Notes under the pieces: generated by a model | Database searches by the model: none | What the model saw: the letters and a program-made list of their open reading frames with translations, nothing else | Told to the model about the DNA's origin: nothing | Shown here: piece after piece, positions 57,480 through 64,000 of the stretch | How positions within the stretch are numbered: the stretch's first letter is position 1 | How the letters are laid out: each line of letters opens with the position of its first letter | Translations under genes and position numbers: made by a program | Assembly (NCBI GenBank): GCA_947652605.1 | Contig: OX393581.1 | Location: forward strand, 46,709,924 to 46,773,923 | Length of the DNA stretch: 64,000 bases | From: Elmis aenea | Taxonomy: Eukaryota > Arthropoda > Insecta > Coleoptera > Elmidae | Direction: 5' to 3'

Positions 57480-57842
57480 CACGCCGCGCGACAGTACGTA
57501 AAAAGGGAGCTACTTATGTATATTCAGGTATACAACTTTCAAGTATGCGACAACAAAAATTACTTAAAAATGGATGAAGCCACATTGAAGCCACGAAATG
57601 GATGAAGCCACGTACCTCTAAACATAATTTCACCTCTAATCCGAAAAAAAAATACAGTCATGACAAGTGCTACACCATCTGCACAGCGATTAGTCGTAAC
57701 CCTACGATTTTTAGCTACTGGACGAAATTTTAATGATCTGAGTTTTTCAATGAGAATATCAGGGCAAAGTCTTGAAAAGATCGGTATCCAAACGTGTGAG
57801 ATTATTATTTTTGTATTAAAAGATTATACACAAGGAAAGTGA
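57480..57842 (+). pseudogene. PIF/Harbinger transposase, exon 1 (N-terminal domain)
   Basis: In one frame with a single internal TGA (57603) it reads NKNYLKMDEAT, then NIISPLIRKKNTVM, SAQRLVVTLRFLATGRNFND, LSFSMRISGQSLEKIGIQTC and EIIIFVLKDYTQGK. Relatives read ..L.P.I.K.DT.MR..IS..ERL.VTLR(F/Y)LATG.SF..L...FRIS...I..I....C..I...L, the helix-turn-helix region before the DDE domain of Harbinger transposases. The 15-bp word AATGGATGAAGCCAC is duplicated here (about 57569 and 57597) and accounts for the disruption around the stop. After CACAAG the sequence reads GAAAGTG, which looks like a donor site GTAAGT with its T mutated. The catalytic domain follows after a gap at 58366. Confidence 0.78.
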
Positions 57843-57981
57843 AATTTTATTTTAAAAAAACAAAACTTAATATCTGACAATTCTTAATAACTTAATATTT
57901 TATTAGAAATATCTGAAACCTTAAAGTATTTAACACATTTTATAAATCCTAAAAATTTGTAATTGCATATCTTCATTAACT

Positions 57982-58308
57982 TCAGACCCATACTGTCGTA
58001 AATTGTTCGGCTGTATTTGAAGATGTTCCGGAAGAAGATGACGAAGGTCTCGAGATTTCAGAAACAATTCTAGTATCTCGAGAGAGATTATTTAGTTGAC
58101 CCTCTAAAAGAATTTCATGGATTAAGCGATCAGCGTATAGTCTCTGTGTACGTTGCATATTTTTTAATTTAACAGCGTACGCTTTCGCCATGATGCTGTA
58201 TTCGTCCTCTTCCTTGTTTAACTCAGCTACTACCATATTACACATCCCTTCGGCGGTTGTTTCTTTTTTAATTGCTATCCTACGACGTTTTGGCAGTACA
58301 ACTGACAC
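57982..58308 (-). CDS. MADF-domain protein, exon 2 (C-terminal part)
   Basis: Exon bounded upstream by the acceptor TTTTAG (minus strand, AG at 58310-58309) and ending at TGA 57984-57982. It joins in phase 0 to exon 1 at 60766-61236. It encodes VSVVLPKRRRIAIKKE, a basic patch that may serve nuclear import, then EEDEYSIMAKAYAVKLKNMQ and RTQRLYADRLIHEILLEGQL, a helical segment resembling the C-terminal BESS-like or dimerisation region of insect MADF proteins, and a Ser-rich tail ending EQFTTVWV. No stops or frameshifts. It lies entirely within what would be the transposase intron on the other strand. Confidence 0.8.
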   Translation of the reverse strand: MSVVLPKRRRIAIKKETTAEGMCNMVVAELNKEEDEYSIMAKAYAVKLKNMQRTQRLYADRLIHEILLEGQLNNLSRDTRIVSEISRPSSSSSGTSSNTAEQFTTVWV

Positions 58309-58365
58309 CTAAAATTATTATTGCGTTCAGTCTTATCGTAATTATTAAAATATATTAATTTTTTA

Positions 58366-60214
58366 GTTTCCAAGAAAGGAAGATAGGAAGAATGTACTCA
58401 AAGATAATAAAGAATATGATAGAGAAGAAGATCGAGAACAAACAGCCAGAAGAACAGGCGGGTTTTAGAACGGGACGATCCACAGTAGATAATATTTTTA
58501 CTATCAAAATAGCATGCGAGAAAAGAGCACAGAGGAATAGAGAACTACATTTAGCGCTGATAGATCTAGAGAAAGCGTATGATAGCGTATTAATCTCGCA
58601 GATGTGGAATGCTCTTAAAGAAATAGACGTACCCTCGGTCCTGATAAAAGCAGTTAAAAATCTGTATGACGAAAATACCACAAGAATTAAGAATGGGAAT
58701 TCATACACACAACCGTTTAATACAACAAAGGGTGTAGTCTTTCCCCTACACTTTTCAAAATATATTTAGACAAAGCCCTAACAGAATGGGCGAGTAAAAT
58801 TAGAGAAATGGGGCTGCAGATTGGGGACGAAAAACTGTTTAGCCTATACTTCGCGGATGATCAGATGGTGATAGCGGAGGACCAAGATGATTTGAACTAT
58901 ATGATCAGAAAGCTCCAAGAAGAATACGAAGCAGCAGGACTTACAATCAATATGGAGAAATCGGAATATATGATAGTGGGAAATGAATATCATGAAGATC
59001 TGGTACTAGATAACACGAGAAGGATAAAAGGTGTGACTATATGTAAATACCTAGGAATAATCCTCAACAACCAGGGAAGTAGTAACGATGAAATAAAGGA
59101 AAGGATAAACTCGATCTCGTGGGACAAAACAATCGCAAAGGAAAACAAAAAACGAATATATATATAAGCATAGTACAACTACAAAGTATAATCACATACG
59201 GAGCCGAAACATGGGATATGACAAAAAAGAATAGAAACAAACTCATGACGACGGAAATGGATTACCTTAGGAGAAGTTGTAGAACATCAAGAATAGAAAG
59301 AGTCAGAAACGTGACGATTAGAGAAAATATGAACATGGACACCAACATAATAGAGGTTGTCGAAAAGAAGCAACTAAAATGGTTCGGACATACGAAAAGG
59401 ATGAAAAATACAAGATGGCCAAGGAGAATTCTGGAATGGATACCTGCCGAAAGAAGAAAAAGAGGACGCCCTAGAAGAAGCTGGCGGGACGTTATAGATG
59501 AGGCCATGAAAACAAGACAATTAGAGGAGGACATGTGCTATGACAGAAGAGAATGGAGACTGGGGACGGAGAAGCGACGCAGACCGTAAAGAAATCCGTT
59601 ATATATATAAGAAAGGAAGATGAGTGGAAGAATATTGCTAAAGATTTTCAACATTTTTGGGTCTTTCTGCATTGCTTGAGTTCCATTGATGGTTAACATG
59701 TTGTGATAAGAAGACTCCCGGAACATATTCTCGGATTACAATTATTACAAAGCAACACGTAGCATTATGGTACGATACTAACTTCTTGTAAGTGCAAATT
59801 ATGAATTTTAATTAATTGATATTGGAACAAATGGGAGATTATCTGATAGAGGCGTTATAAATAATATTGAATTTGGGAAGTAACAAAGAAAATAAACTGA
59901 AAATTCCTCATTCAGATGTACTATCTGACAATGTAATTAGACTACCGATTAATTTAAAACCTGTGAAAGTTCAAACTATTATTTTGACTTGTTGTTTATA
60001 CAATTTTTTGTCAAAAACTCAAAACACATACATTTCCGAATCAATAAATAAAATACAAATTACGAAAACCACTCCACTTTGGACTTCTCAGAAAATTATT
60101 CGTTTAATGGACTACAGCAGAAAAATAGAAATTGCAAACCGACGCTTTCAGCGGAAACAGTGCCTCAATAATGAAGGAAAATTCCCTTGGCAAGATGCAA
60201 GCATCAGCAAATAA
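58366..60214 (+). pseudogene. PIF/Harbinger transposase, exon 2 (DDE domain), interrupted and decayed
   Basis: Starts after an acceptor-like TTTTTTAG at about 58365, broken by the LINE at 58385-59608 and resumed at 59609. It reads KEDEWKNIAKDFQHFW then VFLHCLSSIDG-stop (family: ..RW.FP.C.GAIDGKH; first Asp at 59688-59690, Lys codon now TAA). After a shift it gives SDYNYYKATRSIMVRY and ANYEF-stop-LIDIGTNGRLSDRG (family DVGA.GR.SD.G; second Asp at 59818-59820). After another shift come NKENKLKIPHSDVLSDN and VIRLPINLKPVKVQTIILTC then CLYNFL, the end of the domain. Roughly 70 residues with the third acidic residue (R..VEN.FG) are missing between SDN and VIR. Definitely non-functional. Confidence 0.8.
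58385..59608 (+). pseudogene. LINE insertion (RTE-like), 5'-truncated, 13-bp target duplication
   Basis: The direct repeat AAGAAAGGAAGAT flanks it (58372-58384, 59609-59621). It begins within the RT domain: QPEEQAGFRTGRSTVDNIF, LHLALIDLEKAYDSV, then a small deletion removes the RQGCP part before LSPTLFKIYLDKALTEWAS. FADDQMVIAE carries the catalytic pair and KYLGIILNNQGSSNDEI follows. The C-terminus continues with ITYGAETWDMTKKN, QLKWFGHTKRMKNTRWPRRI and RRKRGRPRRSWRDVIDEAMK and ends after RRRP-stop at 59589, with a (TA)n tail. Two frame breaks. Moderately recent, since long stretches stay open. Confidence 0.88.
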
Positions 60215-60223
60215 ATGTGTATA

Positions 60224-60731
60224 CAGGGTGATTAAAATTCAAGTTTAAGCATGGGGATCTCGCTTATTATAATAGCTAGAGCATAGGTTTAAATTTGGCA
60301 AAGTTGCTAAATTTTGTGCTCAATAATAATCTGAAGAGAAGTTGGAAGTATCTCAAACGGTATCTGAGAAAATTGGGAAAAACCGGGAAATACGATTTTT
60401 GAAAATCGTCTATAACTCCTTTGGAGTATGAAATATTTCAAATGTGTAAAAACATTACCCTAGCAACTTTTTAAGTCGAATCGGATAGTGGTCACAAATT
60501 TTTCCCAGATCAATTCGTTTTTGTTTTATGATAACCAACCTTAGTTATAGACGATTTTCAAAAATAGTATTTTCCGGTTTTTCCTAATTTCCTCGGATAC
60601 CGTTTGAGATGTTTCCAATATCTCTTCGGATTATTAATGAGCACCAAATTTAGCAACTTTGCCAAATTTAAACCTACATTCTAGCTATTATAATAAGCGA
60701 GATCCCCATGCCTTAAACTCGAATCACCCGG
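60224..60731. mobile_element. Foldback MITE, CAGGGTGATT family, complete copy
   Basis: About 508 bp. The left arm (CAGGGTGATTAAAATTCAAG, TCTCGCTTATTATAATAGCT, AGCAACTTTGCC-type words) pairs with a right arm that ends in CGAATCACCC. TA lies at the left; the right flank is degraded. Half copies at 28308 and 29437. Confidence 0.85.
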
Positions 60732-60765
60732 TGAAATGAATAAATAATAAAATAATGTAACTCAC

Positions 60766-61236
60766 GTTGTTTTTCTCAGCTGCATTGCTGTTGGTCTCAG
60801 CAGCCTCAAGTGTATCCACAGCTTCATCTTGATTACTCGATTCAGATTCCTCATCAATGTACACATTATTACTGGCAATTGCGTCTTTAATTGTGAAAGT
60901 GGACCTACTGCTGTCTGGTGTCTCATGATCAGTGAGAAACAATAATTCCTTAAAGTACCATATCTGTGGTACGTATACATCAGCTGATCCACTTCTTTTA
61001 GAATCGCGAATTTTTCTTACTTCTTTTCGAAAATTTGTTCGCAAAGAATTGATTTTTTTCACAATCGTTTCTCTAGTTGCATTGCTGTCATATTCTCTAT
61101 ACACTTCGAGCAGCTTCTCATAGGCAACTTTCTTTTTATTTCTATTGCTATAAGACAAATCGCCGGTATCCCATAGCTCTGGTAAATTACGATATCGTAG
61201 AATGAACTTTAACATCAAGCCTTTTTTATTTTTCAT
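60766..61236 (-). CDS. MADF-domain protein, exon 1
   Basis: Start chosen at ATG 61236 (MKNKKGLMLKFILRYRNLPE); the frame stays open upstream but has no earlier ATG in this ORF. 157 codons, ending in phase 0 at the GTGAGT donor. The MADF domain is at about residues 5-100: LMLKFILRYRNLPELWD, then YSNRNKKKVAYEKLLEVYRE, IVKKINSLRTNFRKEVRKIR and YVPQIWYFKELLFLTD (family: LI..V...P.LWD, Y.N...K..AW..I, ..K...LR..Y.RE..K, W.(Y/F)..L.FL). An acidic, Ser/Thr-rich segment follows (EESESSNQDEAVDTLEAAET). MADF domains bind DNA as Myb/SANT relatives. With exon 2 the protein is 265 residues, intact. In this setting it probably serves as the DNA-binding partner of the Harbinger transposase, or has outlived it. 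Confidence 0.85.
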
Positions 61237-61329
61237 GTTTACGGCGTGCAGGCTACAGATGAACTGCTGATATTGTACAATACGACCAAACGCGTTCACC
61301 GTGTCTCAACATTATAACGCAATAGTGTA

Positions 61330-61560
61330 AAAATAGCACAATATATTGCACAATGTTGACGTAACACAAGTATTTTGCGCAATAAACTTGTATAACTATG
61401 TATACGCCCCTTCATACACACATTCAAGTTACTGCGCAATTCACACGGTTATTTACAAATAACTTTTGTCAGTCTTCAATCTCAATATTATGGGGCTATA
61501 TATTGCTCAATATTGACGCCACACAAGTATTTTGTGCAATAAAGTTGTAACGCTTAAACG
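61330..61560. repeat. Duplicated Harbinger right-end sequence upstream of MADF gene
   Basis: About 45 bp (TTGACGTAACACAAGTATTT and GCAATAAACTTGTA) at 61355-61398 recur at 61512-61553 with few changes, each preceded by a CAATAT/TTGC(A/T)CAAT block. The first copy leads into the terminal repeat at 61412; the second lies outside it. The same stretch is the likely promoter region of the MADF gene. Confidence 0.7.
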
Positions 61561-62590
61561 TAAGACATTGGCCTTCACATCACGGGCAACTAAACGCCTG
61601 CATAGTATGCCACCCGCCAAACACAAAACGCTATTGCTTCGTCACTGCAATTAAATTAGAATTTGATAACACGAAATACATTTAATTAGCACATTATAAC
61701 ACACGATAAAAAACAAACAAAGAGTAAATGTTGTTTTTAACTTAACTTATACATGTTCTCAATAATTTTAACTCACCTCACACTGGTCTGTGGGACACAT
61801 CCCCTCACACAGATGACGTCACCAAGTTTAAGGACTTTTGGAATTTCGGCACAAAATGGCACTTTCTGTTGAAGGCAATATTCTAAATTATTTTCAAGTT
61901 TCATGTTAACTATTCATTACTAAATACGTTCTGCACTGACTGTTCATACAAGACAGATAATATGGTTCGTGTTTCAAATAAGTAGGTCAATAGTTTCGAT
62001 TTTTTTTAGAACCCTGCATGTTACATGTTTTGTTAATATGATACACTACACAAGTAGCTAAGACTTTTTAGCATGTATTGAAGGTGCTTTTATATTGCCA
62101 ACGCGCTACTTGGCACAGGTATTATTGCGTAATAACAAAGAGACCGGATTTCACGCACCTTATTGGGCAACGGATATTTATTAACATTAAAACTTATCAG
62201 TGAATAAATAACTGATTATTCGTTTTTTACCGTGTTTGCTAAACCAATAAAAGGGTGCTCATTTTTCCCTATTTTCTAGAGATACCCTACCTATTTTGTA
62301 GCTATTATTTCAGCTGCACATTTTTAGTGCTTGTGAAAAACAGTGAATAACCCAATTTTTCTCATCAGAATAATCCTCAAAAGTACCCTTTGTTTGAAGC
62401 TTATTTACAGCTTTTCATTAAAATGTATTTTTCTTATTTCTAGAAGATACAGATATGTAACGTTAAGTTGATTCGATTATTTATTATTTCCGCGGAGGTA
62501 GTCCCCTTTCGGGTTCCTGTACTGCGACCTATTGGTCTATAGTACCCTATTCGATTATTTAATTTGTATAATATTCATTTGCATGTATAC
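61561..62590. other. Intergenic stretch, no gene recognised
   Basis: AT-rich with short GC-richer patches (61790-61840, 62490-62540); no coding motif. Confidence 0.35.
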
Positions 62591-62591
62591 A

Positions 62592-62802
62592 CAGGCCCTA
62601 TCAGAGGGGCAGGCAAAAGGGGCAGACGTCCCGGGCCTCACAATTTTAGGGCACCTCTTACAAATCTAGGGGCCTCACAATGTTTAACTCGGTTTGTAAA
62701 AAAACGTACGAATTTTCAAAAAAGCGGGAGTTATTAGTGTGAACCGGGACCTTTTTGTTTAAGTCACTTCCCCGGGCCTTGTGTTTTCTCTAAAAGACCC
62801 TG
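62592..62802. mobile_element. Possible small hAT-like element
   Basis: Ends CAGGCCCTATCAGAG (62592) and, reverse-complemented, CAGGGTCTTTTAGAG (ending 62802). Flanks TGTATACA and TGTATATA are near-identical if the right boundary is set two bases inside. GC-rich CCCGGGCC words lie near both ends, as in the hAT element at 35005. No ORF. Confidence 0.5.
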
Positions 62803-62809
62803 TATATAT

Positions 62810-63097
62810 GTCGTAGGCATAATGTGAAATCCGGCATTTTATAAAACGCCTAGGCACAAAACTATTAGCTTCATTTTTATTATTTATTTTTAAAAAAAAC
62901 TTTAACCAACCTTTAACCTGACCCTCTACTACTGACCAAATGAATGAGGGTCAGGTTAAAGGTTGGTTAAAGCTTTTTTTTTGTATGGACCCAAATGTAT
63001 GGGTTTATGAAAAAGTCATAATTTGCTCGTTTTGCCGGCCTTTTATAAAATGCCTAGGCGTTTTATAAAATGCCGGATTTCACATTATGCCTGCGAC
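62810..63097. mobile_element. MITE with GTCGTAGGCATAATGTGAA ends, copy 2
   Basis: 288 bp, clean inverted ends and internal hairpin (ACCAACCTTTAACCTGACCC ... GGGTCAGGTTAAAGGTTGGT); ATAT on each side. Related to 49592-49960. Confidence 0.88.
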
Positions 63098-63600
63098 ATA
63101 TACATAACATAAAACGTGACACGAAGCAAGCGTGTATTTCGGATAATCAATATAAAAAATGGCGGCGTTAGATAATATTAAGCATCACGATGAAAATAAA
63201 AAAAATTTCAAAAAAGTCCGAAAATCTAAAAAATGACTGCACTTAGGTATAGGAAATGCTAATAAAAGTCCCTCTAAAATAACGTTTTGAATCCAAAAAT
63301 GCAATAAAAAATAGACCATTGTATTTAAAATAAGAAAGTAGACGTTAACTTCCGGTATTTCCGGACGTGTCGCCATCTTGAAAATATTTTTATTAAACAG
63401 ATCAGATACCATTATGGTCATAACCTCATAACCAAAATTTCAGATCCATACCCTTTTTCATTCTTCATATATTTTTAAGTCTCGGTCTCAATCAATCACC
63501 CTGTATATTTGGAATAAGAAAAAAAAAATTAAAAAGGCCATAGCCAACTATGGCTTCCATTTAAAAAAAGGCAAGTTTTTAACGACGAGTGTAACAAAAT
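63098..63600. other. Stretch without recognised gene
   Basis: The 78-aa minus-strand ORF at 63185-63421 has no motif. CACCCTGTATA at about 63498 is the end of a TACAGGGTG-type element lying to its left. Confidence 0.35.
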
Positions 63601-63604
63601 TTAT

Positions 63605-63863
63605 TTTAGTATCATCAAATTTTACATAAAAATATCTAAATTTGTGCATCTTTTCGATATTTACAACAATAACGGAGATATGACATATTATTATTATTAT
63701 TATTATGACTAAAAAACTATTTTTTTTCTAATAACTCAAAAACCGGAAATGATAGAATATTTTTGGTAACGGTTCTGAGTTGATCTCAATAAACTGCACA
63801 TTTTTGGTAATTTAAACGTTTCTCTATCTTGAATAATAAGCGAGATACCCATGTAATCCCATC
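63605..63863. repeat. Dispersed repeat interrupted by (ATT)n
   Basis: Matches the flanks of the LINE at 30543-31808: TTCGATATTTACAACAATAA at 63655, then (ATT)n at about 63684-63708, then AATAACTCAAAAACCGGAAA. It breaks off at CCCATC before the hAT-like end at 63864. Confidence 0.8.
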
Positions 63864-64000
63864 CAGGGGCGGATCTACATAGGGACTAATAGGGCTTAAG
63901 CCCTGGACCCCTAGGCGTCGAGGGCCCACAAAAATTGAATTATTATCATACATTTTGTTTGTTTATACGTTTTTGTTAATAATATTTCTTTATTTCTTAT
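63864..64000. mobile_element. hAT-like terminus, runs out of window
   Basis: CAGGGGCGGATCTACATAGG, followed by AGGGCTTAAGCCCTGG-like text, has the look of a hAT end. It begins exactly where the preceding repeat is interrupted. The rest of the element is outside the window. Confidence 0.5.

Larger units (their letters stand above)
58309..60765 (-). other. MADF gene intron containing transposase exon 2
   Basis: 2457-bp intron with GTGAGT donor (minus strand, from 60765) and AG acceptor at 58310-58309. On the opposite strand it carries the second transposase exon and the LINE, and a foldback MITE next to the donor. Confidence 0.75.
56370..61412. mobile_element. PIF/Harbinger transposon with interlocked antisense genes
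   Basis: Imperfect inverted ends: left GAAAGGGGGGTATACATA (56370) and, reverse-complemented, right GAAGGGGCGTATACATA (ending 61412). Between them lie a broken plus-strand PIF/Harbinger transposase (57480-57842 and 58366-60214) and an intact minus-strand MADF-domain gene (exons 60766-61236 and 57982-58308). PIF/Harbinger elements are known to encode both a DDE transposase and a Myb/SANT-type DNA-binding partner, which supports the call. Later insertions: a LINE (58385-59608), a foldback MITE (60224-60731) and a small MITE (56593-56902). No clear 3-bp target duplication was found. Confidence 0.72.

Noticed and set aside
57842..57850. Functional splice donor after transposase exon 1
   Set aside because: CACAAG is followed by GAAAGT, not GT; it only resembles a mutated donor.
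54619..57980. Missing first exon of the galectin gene
   Set aside because: I searched the minus strand for a short exon with the LP.G...G pattern ending in phase 1 before a GT and found none; it may be small, diverged or outside the window.
61237..61299. N-terminal extension of the MADF ORF (NAFGRIVQYQQF...)
   Set aside because: The upstream frame is open but begins with GTG; the first ATG in the frame is at 61236, directly before the MADF domain.
1..64000. LTR retrotransposons, tRNA or rRNA genes
   Set aside because: No long terminal repeats with TG...CA ends, no gag/pol LTR-type motifs, and no cloverleaf with A and B boxes were recognised; by eye, weak ones could be missed.

Overview
The window looks like a piece of an AT-rich arthropod genome, most likely an insect and plausibly a beetle. 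Evidence: spliced genes with GT/AG introns, a two-domain galectin, mariner, Harbinger and hAT transposons, non-LTR retrotransposons with (TTA)n tails, and dense foldback repeats. There are no operons, bacterial-type genes, rRNA or tRNA genes that I can see. Most open reading frames are transposon relics or chance ORFs.

Layout. 1-6 kb: non-LTR (LINE) relics (571-2354, 2355-2690, 4485-4700) and a repeat element with a 10-bp target duplication (4761-6022). 6.7-8 kb: a mariner with three stops. 9.3-11.3 kb: a LINE relic carrying a DD41D (rosa-like) transposon with 285-bp terminal repeats. 12-13.5 kb: a foldback repeat and an antisense LINE. 16.8-21.4 kb: a MITE and a 196-bp satellite array of about 17 copies. 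23-28.6 kb: several foldback elements with TACAGGGTG ends. 29.4-32 kb: LINE 3' ends and a LINE that landed inside another repeat. 33.2-34.7 kb: a foldback transposon that still holds a transposase relic. 35-37.3 kb: a hAT-type element with 8-bp target duplications, carrying an internally deleted LINE, inserted in a region that includes an older LINE. 38-40 kb: a foldback element and a hAT (ZBED-like) relic. 42.1-43.4 kb: a mariner one stop codon short of an intact transposase.

44.8-54.6 kb holds the clearest host gene: three minus-strand exons of a tandem-repeat galectin. Its introns contain a foldback cruciform, nested transposons, MITEs and a 183-bp satellite array. The 5' exon(s) were not found.

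56.4-61.4 kb is the most interesting locus: a PIF/Harbinger element. A plus-strand transposase pseudogene in two exons interlocks with an intact two-exon minus-strand MADF-domain gene, so that each gene has an exon inside the other's intron. Related ATTGTGCAATAT motifs and terminal GGGG(G/C)GTATACATA inverted repeats lie at both ends. A LINE with a 13-bp target duplication later split the transposase exon. The window ends in further MITE and hAT-like ends (62.6-64 kb).
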